Assembly (NCBI RefSeq): GCF_900113875.1
Contig: NZ_FORA01000001.1
Coordinates: 806,001 to 870,000, forward strand
Source: Jannaschia pohangensis
Lineage (GTDB): Bacteria; Pseudomonadota; Alphaproteobacteria; Rhodobacterales; Rhodobacteraceae
Length of the DNA: 64,000 nucleotides
Direction: 5' to 3'
Part shown: piece after piece, positions 37,709 through 49,041 of the stretch
Position numbering within the stretch: position 1 is the stretch's first letter
Layout of the letters: every line of letters begins with the position of its first letter
Translations under genes and position numbers: made by a program
The notes under the pieces: generated by a model
Told to the model about the DNA's origin: nothing
Seen by the model: only the letters and a program-made list of their open reading frames with translations
Databases searched by the model: none

Positions 37709-38071
37709 ATGCCGCTCTATGAGCATGTGATGATCGCCCGGCAGGATCTGTCGACGGCGCAGGCCGAGGGCCTTGTGGAACACTTCAGCACGGTAATCGC
37801 GGACAACGGCGGCTCGGTCGTCGACAGCGAATACTGGGGCGTGAAGACCATGGCCTACAAGATCAACAAGAACCGCAAGGGGCATTACGCCTTCATCCGC
37901 ACCGACGCGCCCTCGGCCGCCGTTCAGGAGATGGAGCGTCTGGCCCGCCTGCATGACGACGTCATGCGCGTTCTGACCATCAAGGTCGACGCCCACGAGG
38001 AAGGCCCCTCGGTTCAGATGCAGAAGCGCGACGAGCGCCCCGAACGCGGCGAACGCCGCGAGCGCCGCTGA
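37709..38071 (+). CDS. rpsF: 30S ribosomal protein bS6
   Basis: bS6 (120 residues) pairs with bS18 on the 30S platform. The sequence opens MPLYEHVMIARQDLS and has the GGSVVDSEYWGVKTMAYKINK and KGHYAFI strands, with a charged tail (KRDERPERGERRERR). The ATG at 37709 follows CAGGAGTGAAC. It is the first gene of rpsF-rpsR-rplI with short gaps (12 bases each), the usual order. Confidence 0.97.
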   Translation: MPLYEHVMIARQDLSTAQAEGLVEHFSTVIADNGGSVVDSEYWGVKTMAYKINKNRKGHYAFIRTDAPSAAVQEMERLARLHDDVMRVLTIKVDAHEEGPSVQMQKRDERPERGERRERR

Positions 38072-38083
38072 GGAGAGACTGAC

Positions 38084-38311
38084 ATGGCTTCCAAACCCTT
38101 CTTCCGCCGTCGCAAGTCCGACCCGTTCGACGGCCCGAATGCGCCCAAGATCGACTACAAGGACGTTCGCCTGCTGCAACGCTACATCAGCGAGCGCGGC
38201 AAGATCGTTCCCGCCCGTATCACCGCCGTCTCGGCCAAGAACCAGCGTCGTCTCGCCCAGGCGATCAAGCGCGCCCGGTTCCTGGCCCTGCTGCCCTATG
38301 CCGTGAAATAA
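38084..38311 (+). CDS. rpsR: 30S ribosomal protein bS18
   Basis: The 75-residue basic protein shows the bS18 core: [10 protein letters not shown], then [19 protein letters not shown] and [26 protein letters not shown]. It binds 16S rRNA together with bS6. AGGAG precedes its start, and it lies between rpsF and rplI. Confidence 0.98.
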   Translation: MASKPFFRRRKSDPFDGPNAPKIDYKDVRLLQRYISERGKIVPARITAVSAKNQRRLAQAIKRARFLALLPYAVK

Positions 38312-38323
38312 GGAGACTTCGAC

Positions 38324-38953
38324 ATGCAAGTGATCCTTCTGGAACGCGTCGCCAAGCTTGGCCAGATGGGCGAAGTCGTGGACGTCAAGCCCGGCTATGC
38401 CCGCAATTTCCTGCTGCCGCAGGGTAAGGCGCTCACCGCGTCCGACGCCAACGTCAAGGCCTTCGAAGGCCGCAAGGCGCAGCTCGAAGCCAATAACCTC
38501 GAATCCCGTAAGGAAGCCGAGGCCCTGGGTGGCAAGCTGGATGGCGAGCAGTTCGTCATCATCCGCTCCGCCTCCGACTCGGGCGCGCTCTATGGCTCCG
38601 TCACCACCCGTGACGCCGCCGAAGTCGCCACCGCGGCGGGCTTCACCGTCGATCGCGGTCAGGTCATTCTCCAGCGTCCGATCAAGGACCTGGGCCTGCA
38701 CCCCGTGACCGTTCGTCTGCACCCCGAAGTCGAGGTGGAGATCACGCTGAACGTCGCCCGCTCGCCCGAAGAGGCCGAGCTTCAGGCCTCCGGCAAGTCC
38801 ATTCAGGAACTCGCCGCCGAGGAAGAAGCCGCCGCCGAATTCGAGATCGCGGAGCTGTTCGACGACATCGGCGGTGCCGCCGATGAATTCGGCGACGATG
38901 CCGGCCCCGTCAGCACCCCCGAGGGTGGCAACGAGGACGAGCAGCCCGGCTGA
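38324..38953 (+). CDS. rplI: 50S ribosomal protein bL9, with long acidic C-terminal extension
   Basis: bL9 binds 23S rRNA near the L1 stalk. The N-domain [36 protein letters not shown] is canonical and the C-domain ([21 protein letters not shown]) complete. At 209 residues it is about 60 longer than the E. coli protein; the extra part from about residue 150 is acidic ([19 protein letters not shown] onward). Such tails are common in this order. It is the last gene of the operon, followed by a terminator. Confidence 0.97.
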   Translation: MQVILLERVAKLGQMGEVVDVKPGYARNFLLPQGKALTASDANVKAFEGRKAQLEANNLESRKEAEALGGKLDGEQFVIIRSASDSGALYGSVTTRDAAEVATAAGFTVDRGQVILQRPIKDLGLHPVTVRLHPEVEVEITLNVARSPEEAELQASGKSIQELAAEEEAAAEFEIAELFDDIGGAADEFGDDAGPVSTPEGGNEDEQPG

Positions 38954-38980
38954 GCCCGCGCGACATCACCGACTTGATCC

Positions 38981-39010
38981 GGGGCCGTCCATCTGGGCGG
39001 CCCCGTTTCG
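38981..39010 (+). terminator. Terminator of the rpsF-rpsR-rplI operon
   Basis: Stem GGGGCCGTCC/GGGCGGCCCC with loop ATCT, followed by GTTTCGTTT; 28 bases after the rplI stop. Confidence 0.85.
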
Positions 39011-39147
39011 TTTGATAATGCCGGAGATTGCGCAGGCAGGACCCGCCGCAGGCGACTGACGCGGAGGGGCGATTGTCATCGCAGCTTCACAGGTTGGTGA
39101 TCTGGGCGCATAGTGTTGCCAGACCCCTGCCAGATCGGAGACCTGCC

Positions 39148-41109
39148 ATGCGAATGAGCCGCCGCCATTTCCTGACCACGACTGCCGGGGCCGCGGGCCT
39201 TGTGATGGTCCATCCCTTCGCCGCCCGCGCCGCTGCCGGGCAGGCTCATCTGCGCATCGCCGAGACGACGGACCTGCACGTCCACGTCTGGCCCTATGAC
39301 TACTACGGCGACCGGCCCGTCGACACCGTCGGCCTGTCGCGCACCGCCGCCCTGATCGAACAGGTCCGGGCCGAGGCGGGCAATTCGCTGGTCATCGACA
39401 ATGGCGACTTCCTCCAGGGCAACCCGCTCGGCGATTTCATGGCCTACGAACGCGGCCTGAAAGAGGGCGACATCCACCCGATCATCGCCGCGATGAACAC
39501 CGTGGGATATGACGCCGCGACGGTGGGAAACCACGAATTCAACTACGGCCTCGATTTCTTCGAGAAGGCGATGGCGGGGGCCGACTTCCCAGTCGTGCTG
39601 GCCAATATCGTCAAGGAAGCGGGGGCCACGCCGCTGGCCGACACGCCGCTGATGCCGCCCTATATCATCCTCGACCGGGAGCTGACGGACGGCGCCGGAG
39701 AGACGCTGCCCATCCGGATCGGCGTCATCGGCTTCACCCCTCCGCAGGTCATGCAGTGGGATCGCCGCCACCTGGAGGGCAATGTCACCGCCCGCGACAT
39801 CCTGAGCACCGCCGAGGCCTATATCCCGCAGATGAAGGAAGAGGGCGCCGATATCATCATCGCGCTGTCCCATTCCGGTCTGGGGGAGGCGGCGGCCTCC
39901 GACATGATGGAGAACGCCTCGGTCCCGCTGGCGGGCCTGCCGGGGATCGATGCGGTCCTGACGGGACACCACCACCTGGTCTTCCCCGGCCCCGATTACG
40001 AGGGCAAGCCGGGCATCGACACCGTGGCGGGCACCGTCAACGGGACGCCAACCGTCATGCCCGGATTCTGGGGCAGCCACATGGGGCTTATCGACCTGCT
40101 GCTGGAGCATGAGGGCGGGGAATGGCGCGTCGTCGCCTCCACCTCCGAAGCGCGGCCCATTGCCATCCGGCAGGAAGACCGCAGCTGGTCGCCGCAAGTG
40201 GAGGATGTCGCCGCCGTGCTGGAGGCGACGCGCGCCGATCACGAGGCGACCCTGGAATACGTGCGCCGTGCCGTGGGCAAGACCGATGCCCCGCTGCATT
40301 CCTATTTCGCCCTCGTCGCCGATGATCCGTCGGTTCAGATCGTGTCGATCGCCCAGAAATGGTACATCGCGCAGCTTCTGGCGGGGACGGAGCACGAGGG
40401 CCTTCCGATCCTTTCGGCCGCCGCCCCGTTTAAGGCCGGTGGCCGTGGCGGGCCGGAGTACTATACCGACGTGCCCGCAGGCGATGTGGCGATCCGCAAT
40501 GTCGCGGATCTCTACCTCTATCCCAACACGGTGCGGGCCGTCCGCGTCACCGGTCAGCAGGTCAAGGATTGGCTGGAGCGGTCGGCGGGCATGTTCAACC
40601 AGATCGAGGCCGGGGCGAGCGATGCGGTCCTGCTGAACCCCGATTTTCCGTCCTACAACTTCGACGTGATGGACGGGGTCAGCTATGAGATCGACCTGAG
40701 CCAGCCCGCCCGGTTCGACAGCGACGGGGCGGTGGTGAACCCCGAGGCGAACCGGATCGTGAACCTGACCCATGAGGGCGCGCCGCTCGACATGGCGGCG
40801 GAGTTCATCATCGCCACCAACAACTACCGCGCATCGGGGGGCGGGTCGTTCCCGGGGGCCGATGGCTCCACCATCATCCTGGAAGCGCCAGACACCAACC
40901 GCGACGTCATCGTGCGCTATATCGTCGAACAGGGCACGATCAGCCCTTCGGCGGACGGCAATTGGCGGTTCAAGGCGATGCCCGGGACGACGGCGCTGTT
41001 CTCGACCGGACCTGCCGGGGCCGCCTATGCCGGGGCCGTGCCGGGCGTCGCGCTGGAGGAAGTGGGCCTCACCGACGACGGATTCCTGGAGTTCCGGCTG
41101 TCGCTCTGA
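39148..41109 (+). CDS. cpdB: Periplasmic 2',3'-cyclic-nucleotide 2'-phosphodiesterase/3'-nucleotidase, Tat-exported
   Basis: The 653-residue enzyme degrades 2',3'-cyclic nucleotides and 3'-nucleotides to nucleosides outside the cytoplasm. A twin-arginine signal (SRRHFLTTTAGAAGLVM, residues 4-20) points to folded export. The metallophosphatase core is evident (IAETTDLHVHVWPYDYY, DNGDFLQGNPLGD, TVGNHEFNYGLDF, GHHHLVFPG). The C-terminal nucleotide-binding domain has AADLYLYPNT-like VADLYLYPNTVRAV, YNFDVMDGVSYEIDLSQPARF and ATNNYRASGG, matching CpdB over its length. The start at 39148 has GGAG 7 bases upstream. Likely for phosphate or nucleoside scavenging. Confidence 0.92.
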   Translation: MRMSRRHFLTTTAGAAGLVMVHPFAARAAAGQAHLRIAETTDLHVHVWPYDYYGDRPVDTVGLSRTAALIEQVRAEAGNSLVIDNGDFLQGNPLGDFMAYERGLKEGDIHPIIAAMNTVGYDAATVGNHEFNYGLDFFEKAMAGADFPVVLANIVKEAGATPLADTPLMPPYIILDRELTDGAGETLPIRIGVIGFTPPQVMQWDRRHLEGNVTARDILSTAEAYIPQMKEEGADIIIALSHSGLGEAAASDMMENASVPLAGLPGIDAVLTGHHHLVFPGPDYEGKPGIDTVAGTVNGTPTVMPGFWGSHMGLIDLLLEHEGGEWRVVASTSEARPIAIRQEDRSWSPQVEDVAAVLEATRADHEATLEYVRRAVGKTDAPLHSYFALVADDPSVQIVSIAQKWYIAQLLAGTEHEGLPILSAAAPFKAGGRGGPEYYTDVPAGDVAIRNVADLYLYPNTVRAVRVTGQQVKDWLERSAGMFNQIEAGASDAVLLNPDFPSYNFDVMDGVSYEIDLSQPARFDSDGAVVNPEANRIVNLTHEGAPLDMAAEFIIATNNYRASGGGSFPGADGSTIILEAPDTNRDVIVRYIVEQGTISPSADGNWRFKAMPGTTALFSTGPAGAAYAGAVPGVALEEVGLTDDGFLEFRLSL

Positions 41110-41118
41110 CACCGAGGC

Positions 41119-41168
41119 GCGGGGGCCAGCCCCCGCACCCCCGGAGTATTTGAGAAGCAGAGAAGACG
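41119..41168 (+). repeat. Dispersed GC-rich palindrome with GGAGTATTT box (family 1, copy D)
   Basis: The dyad GCGGGGGCCAGCCCCCGC is identical to copy A, followed by ACCCCCGGAGTATTTG and AGCAGAGAAGACG. It begins about 10 bases after the cpdB stop, in the same orientation as that gene. Confidence 0.75.
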
Positions 41169-41225
41169 CGTGACACGGGCCGTCCGCGCCCTAGGTCATG
41201 CCTCCAGCAACGACTGGAGGCTCCG

Positions 41226-42398
41226 ATGCAAAAGACAATCATTTCCTTTATTTGCGCCGCCGGACTGAGTGTCCCGGCATGTGCGCAAGGCTTCACCTAT
41301 GGCGCGCGGAACACCGATTTCCCGCCCGCCTTCCCCGAGCAATTCCGTGCCCCGCTGATCGATAGCGACGTGGAATTGCGGACAGAGGTTCTGGCCGACG
41401 GTCTGGTCAACCCCTGGGGGATCGCGACCCTGCCCGAGGGCGGCGGCTGGCTCGTCACGGAACGGGCCGGGCGTTTGCGTCATCTGGCGGCGGACGGGAC
41501 GCTTCATGGTGCGATCGAAGGCGTGCCGGAGGTGCTGGCCGAACGTCAGGGCGGAATGCTCGACGTGGTTCTGGCCCCCGATTTCGCGGAAAGCCGGGTG
41601 ATCTATCTGACCTATGCGAAGCCGCTTTCTGATGGGAGCGCCACGGCAGCCGCGCGCATGACCCTGTCGGACGACATGGCGCGGGTCGAGGGGGTGGAGG
41701 ACATCTTCGTCCAGTCGCCCCCCTCGCAGACCGCCGCGCATTACGGCAGCCGCATCCTGCCCTTGCCGGACGGGACGCTGGCCATTACGGCGGGAGAGCA
41801 TTTCACCGAAGACCAGCGCCAATACGCGCAGGATCTGGACAAGACCTATGGCAAGGTGCTGCGGGTCAATCCGGACGGGTCGGTGCCCGCGGGCAACCCC
41901 TTCGACGGCTCGCCGGTCTGGTCGCTTGGGCATCGCAATCCGCAGGGGGCCGCGATCGATGCGGCGGGCGATCTCTGGACCATCGAACATGGGCCCCAGG
42001 GCGGCGACGAGTTGAACCGGCCCGAGGCGGGGAAAAACTATGGCTGGCCGGTGATTTCCTACGGGCAGAACTACAACGGGTCGCCCATCGGACCCGCGGC
42101 GGCGGCCGAGGGATTCGAGCAGCCGGTCTATTTCTGGGATCCGGTCATCGCGCCCGGGGGCATGGCGTTTCATGATGGCGAGATGTTCGCCGACTGGAAC
42201 GGCGACCTTCTCATCGGGTCGCTGAACCCCGGCGGCGTGGTGCGCCTGCGGCTGGAAGACGGAATGGTGGTCGAGGAGGAGCGGTTGCTGATGGATCTGG
42301 GCCGCGTGCGGGATGTGGAAATCCTGGCCGACGGTTCGTTCCTGGTGCTGACGGATTATCCTGACGGGGAAGTCGTTCGGGTCACGCCCGAGGGTTGA
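41226..42398 (+). CDS. PQQ-dependent sugar dehydrogenase (YliI/Asd family)
   Basis: The 390-residue secreted propeller (signal IISFICAAGLSVPACA) is an aldose sugar dehydrogenase-like enzyme with bound PQQ and Ca2+. Family landmarks are complete: VNPWGIATLP, GGMLDVVLAPDFAE, HYGSRILPLPDG, the core GHRNPQGAAIDAAGDLW, TIEHGPQGGDELN and GKNYGWPVISYG. The second signature distinguishes it from the dehydrogenase at 33356. No cytochrome gene is attached. It shares convergent terminator sequence with tig. Confidence 0.9.
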   Translation: MQKTIISFICAAGLSVPACAQGFTYGARNTDFPPAFPEQFRAPLIDSDVELRTEVLADGLVNPWGIATLPEGGGWLVTERAGRLRHLAADGTLHGAIEGVPEVLAERQGGMLDVVLAPDFAESRVIYLTYAKPLSDGSATAAARMTLSDDMARVEGVEDIFVQSPPSQTAAHYGSRILPLPDGTLAITAGEHFTEDQRQYAQDLDKTYGKVLRVNPDGSVPAGNPFDGSPVWSLGHRNPQGAAIDAAGDLWTIEHGPQGGDELNRPEAGKNYGWPVISYGQNYNGSPIGPAAAAEGFEQPVYFWDPVIAPGGMAFHDGEMFADWNGDLLIGSLNPGGVVRLRLEDGMVVEEERLLMDLGRVRDVEILADGSFLVLTDYPDGEVVRVTPEG

Positions 42399-42433
42399 TT
42401 CGTGTGAACTTCGACCTGCAAGGCTTTGAAATG

Positions 42434-42461
42434 AAAAGGGACGCCTCCGGGCGTCCCTTTT
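42434..42461. terminator. Bidirectional terminator between the PQQ dehydrogenase and tig
   Basis: Twelve-base perfect stem AAAAGGGACGCC/GGCGTCCCTTTT with loop TCCG; A-run on one side and T-run on the other allow it to serve both convergent genes. Confidence 0.9.
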
Positions 42462-42482
42462 GCGATGTTACGAAAAGATCAA

Positions 42483-43811
42483 TCAGATCTGGTCGAGCTT
42501 TTCGACCTCGGCCTGAAGCTCTTCCTTGGTGACCGGCTTGTCGGTGACCTTGGCGCGCTCGAGGATCAGGTCGATGACCTTGTCTTCGAACAGGGGCGCG
42601 CGAAGCTGCTGCTGCGCACCTGCGTTCTGCTGGATGAACTGGAAAAACTCGCGCTCCTGACCCGGATACTGACGGGCCTGGTTCATGATGGCCTGGGTCA
42701 TCTCAGCGTCGGTCACTTCGACCTTTTCCTTTTGACCAAGCTCGGCCAGCAGGAGACCCAGACGGACACGGCGGGCGGCAAGGGCCTTGTGCTCCTCGGT
42801 TGGCTCGACGTGGGCGTGGTCGTGGCCCTGCACGTCCGGGTTCTCTTCGTGCCAGAGCTGATGCGCGATCTGCCCGGCCTCTGCCTCCACGAGAGAGGGC
42901 GGCAGGTCGAACGACACGAGACCGTCGAGCTGGTCGAGAAGCTGACGCTTGACCACCTGCCGGGCGGCACCGGCGTATTCGGCGCCCAGGCGTTCGGAAA
43001 TCTGACCCTTCAGGGCATCGAGGCTCTCGGCGCCGAACTGCTTGGCCATGTCGTCGTCGATCTTGGCGTCGGCGGGCTTCTTCACTTCCTTGACCTTGCA
43101 CTCGAACACGGCGGCTTTCCCGGCCAGATGCTCGGCCTGATAGGCCTCGGGGAAAGAGACCTCGACGTCCTTCTCGTCGCCGGCCTTGAGGCCGATCAGC
43201 TGATCCTCGAAGCCGGGGATGAAGGAGTTGGAGCCCAGTTCCAGCGGATAATCCTCGGCGGCGCCGCCCTCGAAGGCCTCACCGTCGACCTTGCCCAGGA
43301 AGTCGATCACGATCTGGTCGCCCTTGGCCGACTTGCCCTTCTTGGTGACGAAGGTCTTGGCGTTCTTGGCCAGGCCTTCCAGAGCCTCGGTGATGTCGGC
43401 TTCGGCCGCTTCGACGGTCAGACGTTCGATCTTGACGCCCGAGAAATCGACTTCCGGCACCTCGGGCAGGGCTTCGTAGGTCAGCGCGACAACGATGTCG
43501 TCGCCGTCTTTCCAGCCTTCCTGATTGGTCATCTCGATCTTGGGCTGCATCGCGGGGCGGTCGCCGGACGCCTGGAAGTGGTCCTGCACGGCGCCGTCGA
43601 TCGACTCCTGGATCACTTCGCCCATGACCTGACGGCCGAACTGCTTTTTCAGCATGGCCATCGGGACCTTGCCCTTGCGGAAGCCCTTGAGGGCGATCTC
43701 GGGCTGCGCCTCGGTCAGCTTGTCGTTGACCTTGGCGTCGATGTCGCCGGAGGGGACCGTGATGGAGTAGCCGCGCTTGAGGCCTTCGTTCAGGGTTTCG
43801 GTCACCTGCAT
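42483..43811 (-). CDS. tig: Trigger factor
   Basis: Trigger factor is the ribosome-bound chaperone and prolyl isomerase. The 442-residue product has the N-terminal ribosome-binding domain with the [17 protein letters not shown] signature (about 42-58), the FKBP domain ([21 protein letters not shown]...), and the helical C-terminal chaperone arms ending KLDQI. GAGGA precedes the start at 43811. clpP/clpX are not adjacent. It stands alone, with a 248-base region upstream before the MarR-type gene. Confidence 0.96.
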   Translation of the reverse strand: MQVTETLNEGLKRGYSITVPSGDIDAKVNDKLTEAQPEIALKGFRKGKVPMAMLKKQFGRQVMGEVIQESIDGAVQDHFQASGDRPAMQPKIEMTNQEGWKDGDDIVVALTYEALPEVPEVDFSGVKIERLTVEAAEADITEALEGLAKNAKTFVTKKGKSAKGDQIVIDFLGKVDGEAFEGGAAEDYPLELGSNSFIPGFEDQLIGLKAGDEKDVEVSFPEAYQAEHLAGKAAVFECKVKEVKKPADAKIDDDMAKQFGAESLDALKGQISERLGAEYAGAARQVVKRQLLDQLDGLVSFDLPPSLVEAEAGQIAHQLWHEENPDVQGHDHAHVEPTEEHKALAARRVRLGLLLAELGQKEKVEVTDAEMTQAIMNQARQYPGQEREFFQFIQQNAGAQQQLRAPLFEDKVIDLILERAKVTDKPVTKEELQAEVEKLDQI

Positions 43812-44059
43812 GGGATATCCTCGTCTTGTGTTCGTGTGGGGGCCGAAGCCGCATAAGCAAAGCGCCCAGCCCAAGGGGCCGGGTGAAATTCGTGGGTCTC
43901 TCTAGGGGGGCATGGGGAGGGGTGCAAGCGGATTCACCGGGGCGTATCCGCGCGGTCGTCGCCTGCCGGGTTTGCGGCGGCGACCGAAGTGTCACGGGGT
44001 CGCCCCGAACCCCATTCAGCCTGGGAATCGGGGCGACGCGCGCGTCCGGGAGGGTCGAC

Positions 44060-44557
44060 TCAGTAGATGTAGCGGATCTGATCGCTCCAATACCGCTCAA
44101 CCCGGCGCAGGGTGCCGACAATCTCGACCAGGCCCGCATCCGACAGGACGCCGGTGTGGCGGATGCCGTCGGCATGGCCCTTGAAGAGCGACTCGACCAC
44201 GTCGCGCACCTCCCGCCCCTTGGCGGTCAGGCGAACGCGGACGGCCCGGCGGTCGATTTCGCAGCGCTGGTGGTGCATGTAGCCGCAGTCGACCAGTTTC
44301 TTGAGATTGTAGCTGACGTTGGAGCCCTGGTAGTACCCCCGGCTCTTGAGTTCGCCGGCCGTCACCTCGTGGTCGCCGATATTGAACAGCAACAGACCCT
44401 GGACCGAGTTGATCTCGAGGATTCCGACGCGTTCGAATTCGTCCTTGATGACGTCGAGCAGCAGGCGGTGCAGCCGCTCGACCAGTGTTAGGGCATCCAG
44501 ATATCCGGACATGAAGTCCGGGTGGGTCCGGGGTTGGAACTTTTCCAGTCGGCTCAT
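44060..44557 (-). CDS. MarR-family winged-helix regulator, LdtR-like
   Basis: The 165-residue protein has the MarR fold with the DNA-reading section GDHEVTAGELKSRGYYQGSNVSYNLKKLVDCGYMHHQRCEIDRRAVRVRLT; the YYQGSNVSYNLKKL recognition helix is the one seen in LdtR regulators of Rhizobiales and Rhodobacterales. LdtR activates an L,D-transpeptidase gene and stress tolerance in relatives; no transpeptidase is adjacent here. Single gene; the region to tig holds no other frame I can support. Confidence 0.85.
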   Translation of the reverse strand: MSRLEKFQPRTHPDFMSGYLDALTLVERLHRLLLDVIKDEFERVGILEINSVQGLLLFNIGDHEVTAGELKSRGYYQGSNVSYNLKKLVDCGYMHHQRCEIDRRAVRVRLTAKGREVRDVVESLFKGHADGIRHTGVLSDAGLVEIVGTLRRVERYWSDQIRYIY

Positions 44558-44621
44558 TCGGGCGGGTCCTGCTCTCTCGATGTCATTGGCAGGTGTTTGA
44601 CGACAAAAGCCTTAGATTTCG

Positions 44622-44897
44622 TTAAACGCTCCCGGTTTTTGCCGCCCCCGCCGCGCGACGCGACAATTCCTCGATCAGGGGTGCAAAACGGGCCGGGGCC
44701 TCGGTCTGCCCGGTCACCCAGGAAAACAGATCGTGGTCGTTTTCGCCCAACACCGCCTCGAACAAAGACAGCTCGTCATCGTCGAGCGCATCCAGACGAT
44801 CATCGGCATAGCCACCCAGGATCAGGTCCATCTCCTTGATGCCGCGCCGCCACGACCGGATGCGCAATCGTTTTATGCGGATCTCACGGTCTGTCAT
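44622..44897 (-). CDS. sdhE: Succinate dehydrogenase flavinylation factor SdhE
   Basis: SdhE helps attach FAD covalently to SdhA. The 91-residue product has the diagnostic RGIKEMD motif at residues 18-24, with the downstream acidic helix LDALDDDELSLFEAVLGENDHDLFSWVTG. The C-terminal extension (EELSRRAAGAAKTGSV) is a little longer than in E. coli. Its start overlaps the stop of the upstream XRE regulator by 4 bases; no sdh structural gene is in the window. Confidence 0.93.
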   Translation of the reverse strand: MTDREIRIKRLRIRSWRRGIKEMDLILGGYADDRLDALDDDELSLFEAVLGENDHDLFSWVTGQTEAPARFAPLIEELSRRAAGAAKTGSV

Positions 44898-45289
44898 GCG
44901 TCCACCGCCTGCATCCGCAGGCGCGCTTCAAGTCGGCGCAGCCGTTCGGTCATCCGCATGCTGTCGCGGCGCAGCGCCTCCACTTCGACCAGTTCCTCGC
45001 CGAGGGACAGCGACACCCCCTCAGCGGAAGGTCCGTCGCCCTGCCCCGTCATCAGCCAGACGAGTGTGACATTGGTCAGACCGGCCAGCCGGACGATATG
45101 GTGCGCGCGCGGCTCCGACCGGTCCTCCTCCCAGGCCTCGATGGTCTTCGGCTTGACCCCCAGGCTCTGCGCCAGGGCCTGTGCGTCCAGCCCCGCGGCC
45201 TCGCGGGCTCCGGTCAGGCGATCTCCGAACGTCGTGGCGTCGGGATCGAACCAGTCGGCCGGATCCGTGGTCTCCTCCTCGTGTGTCAT
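44894..45289 (-). CDS. XRE-family helix-turn-helix regulator coupled to sdhE
   Basis: The 131-residue protein has a Cro/CI-type HTH (FGDRLTGAREAAGLDAQALAQSLGVKPKTIEAWEEDRSEPRAHHIVRLAGLTNV, about residues 21-74) and a coiled-coil tail (LVEVEALRRDSMRMTERLRRLEARLRM) likely for dimerisation. The short acidic N-terminus resembles transcription-factor versions, not antitoxins. It is translationally coupled to sdhE, so it might tune respiration-related genes; targets are unknown. Divergent from the aspartate aminotransferase gene over 75 bases. Confidence 0.87.
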   Translation of the reverse strand: MTHEEETTDPADWFDPDATTFGDRLTGAREAAGLDAQALAQSLGVKPKTIEAWEEDRSEPRAHHIVRLAGLTNVTLVWLMTGQGDGPSAEGVSLSLGEELVEVEALRRDSMRMTERLRRLEARLRMQAVDA

Positions 45290-45304
45290 CGCATCGCTCC
45301 TTGA

Positions 45305-47111
<1,807 letters not shown>

Positions 47112-47115
<4 letters not shown>

Positions 47116-47870
47116 CGGATGCCGCCCTTCCCCGCCCCGAAGCCAGGGAGAAGGCAGCAGCTGCGTCGCCCCTTGATGCGGCCCCCGGGATGCGCCGACA
47201 GCGCCTGAGGTCGAACCCGGTTGCCGTCGCTCTTCTGGCGGCATTGCTTGCGCCCGCGCTTCCGGCCTTGGCTGACGAAGCACCGATGCCCCAAGCCGCG
47301 CCGGAGCAACCGTCCCCGCCACCGGGCCGCGCCATATTCGCCATTTACCCCCACACTTTCGACGAAAAACGGCTGGCCATTCCCCTTCCGGGCATGATCG
47401 TGGACATGATCGGAAAGGGTTATTCGCAGTCTGCCCTGACCGACGCCATGGGCGCGCTGTTCGACCGGCACACCGACAACCGCATTCAACCTTACGGCGA
47501 CCTTTCAGCGGAAACGCTCGAGGCACATCTGAAGTCCTCCGTCGCGCGGCGGCGCGCGGCACTGATGGCCGAGGTACTGGATGCGGATACCGACTGGGAC
47601 GGCACCGTGACCCGGGCGGAGCTGGAGGCTAGCCAGCGGCACCGGGACGCCGAGGATTTGTTGGCCCGTTTCGACGATGACCATGACGATGCGATCACGT
47701 CGGCAGAGCTGCGTGTCGGGGCGGGCCGTCTGGTCGATGCGGTGTCCACCCGCGCGCTTCTGACGCGGATGCTCGCCTGGGATCAGAACGGCGATGGGCG
47801 GGTCAGCCGCGGCGAGGCGCTGAGCCTCGTCTTTGCCCGTTTCATCCAGCCGCCCCCGTACCCGCGATGA
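47112..47870 (+). CDS. Secreted EF-hand protein 2 of the cassette
   Basis: The 252-residue product contains a hydrophobic export segment (VAVALLAALLAPALPALADEA) and a Pro-rich linker. Three EF-hand loops follow: DTDWDGTVTRAE (good), DDDHDDAITSAE (partly degenerate, no central Gly) and DQNGDGRVSRGE (canonical, preceded by LAWD). The ATG at 47112 overlaps gene 1 by 4 bases but gives a 26-residue polar lead before the signal; an ATG at 47190 gives a normal signal peptide (MRRQRLRSNPVAVALL). The helix SSVARRRAALMAEVL matches one in protein 3. Confidence 0.78.
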
Positions 47871-48484
47871 CCCGACCGTTTCGACATATCGCGGCAGGGT
47901 TGGGCCTTGCCATGACCCTCGCCCAACCCTTGATGGCGCAGGACACTGCTGCAGAGCTGCGCGCCCGCGCGCTGGACCTGCCCCTGCCCGAAAGCATCAC
48001 CGACCTGATCGAGCGCGGCTTCGACCGGCGCAATGTCGGCTTCGCGATGCAGGACCTCTACAGCCTTTTCGCCATTCCTTCGAACATTCCGGGCCCGAAC
48101 CACGGTCTAAACGCGGAAAACCGGGATTTCGCCCTCAAGCTGTCGCTGGCCCGGCGGCGCGCGGCGATGATCGCGGACGTTCTGATCCACGATCATGACG
48201 GCGATGGGACCGTGACCGCCACGGAAATCAGCGACCATTTCCTCGGGTTCGGAGAGCATCATGTCGAGGAACTGCTGCGCAGCTACGACATCGATTTCGA
48301 TGCGCGGATCACGCCCGATGAACTGCGCGCCGGCGTGATCCGCCGGATCGACGCGCTGTCGAATGGCCAATTGCTGGACCAGATCCTGACCTGGGACCTC
48401 AACGGTGATGGAGAGGTCCATACGGACGAGGTGCAGATCATGAGCGATGCGCGCTTCCGCCCCGAAACGGATCCTGGCCGATGA
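47867..48484 (+). CDS. Secreted EF-hand protein 3 of the cassette
   Basis: The 205-residue product has a signal peptide (FRHIAAGLGLAMTLAQPLMAQ) and three EF-hand loops: DHDGDGTVTATE (canonical), DIDFDARITPDE (Gly replaced by Ala) and DLNGDGEVHTDE (canonical, after TWD). It is closest to protein 2 (SLARRRAAMIADVL helix, and SNGQLLDQILTWD against STRALLTRMLAWD). Its start overlaps the previous stop by 4 bases (ATGA), as does its stop with the next start. Confidence 0.8.
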   Translation: MTRPFRHIAAGLGLAMTLAQPLMAQDTAAELRARALDLPLPESITDLIERGFDRRNVGFAMQDLYSLFAIPSNIPGPNHGLNAENRDFALKLSLARRRAAMIADVLIHDHDGDGTVTATEISDHFLGFGEHHVEELLRSYDIDFDARITPDELRAGVIRRIDALSNGQLLDQILTWDLNGDGEVHTDEVQIMSDARFRPETDPGR

Positions 48485-49041
48485 TCGGGCGCGGCCTTGT
48501 CATCGCGGCGCTGGCCTGTGCCGCGCCCGCCCGGGCCGAGGATATCGACCCGGCGGACATCGTCCTGACGACCCAGCTGGAGCGGACCATCGCCGCGCTC
48601 GAGACGCCCCAAGCGGTGGTCGAGCATCTGACCGACCTTATGGTGCGGATCGGGCGGCCCGACGGCATTGTCCTGACGACACTGACCAAGGACCGCGAGG
48701 CCGCCACGCAATCGCGGATCGCACAGGCCGTCCGGGACCTCATGGAGACGGATGCCAATGGCGACGGCGCACTAACCCGGCTGGAGGTATCGCGGGGCCT
48801 GCGCGACTGGACGGCGACGAACCTCGAGAGGTTCTTCGGCGAGTTCGACATGGACGGCACCGGCCGGATCACCCTGGCGGAGGTCGAGGAGGGTGTCCGC
48901 CTTCGGGCACTGGAAGTCGGCAGCACCGCGCTGCTAGAAGACCTGGGAAATTGGGACCTGAACCGCGACGGCATCGTCACGCCGGAAGAGATCGCGGCGG
49001 TGGCACAGGTCCACCATATCCCGAAGGGGACACTCGGATGA
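48481..49041 (+). CDS. Secreted EF-hand protein 4 of the cassette
   Basis: The 186-residue product has a short signal peptide (GRGLVIAALACAAPARAED) and three EF-hand loops: DANGDGALTRLE, DMDGTGRITLAE and DLNRDGIVTPEE, the last again preceded by a Trp (GNWDLN). All three look able to bind calcium, making this the least degenerate member. Coupled by 4-base overlaps on both sides. Confidence 0.8.
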   Translation: MIGRGLVIAALACAAPARAEDIDPADIVLTTQLERTIAALETPQAVVEHLTDLMVRIGRPDGIVLTTLTKDREAATQSRIAQAVRDLMETDANGDGALTRLEVSRGLRDWTATNLERFFGEFDMDGTGRITLAEVEEGVRLRALEVGSTALLEDLGNWDLNRDGIVTPEEIAAVAQVHHIPKGTLG

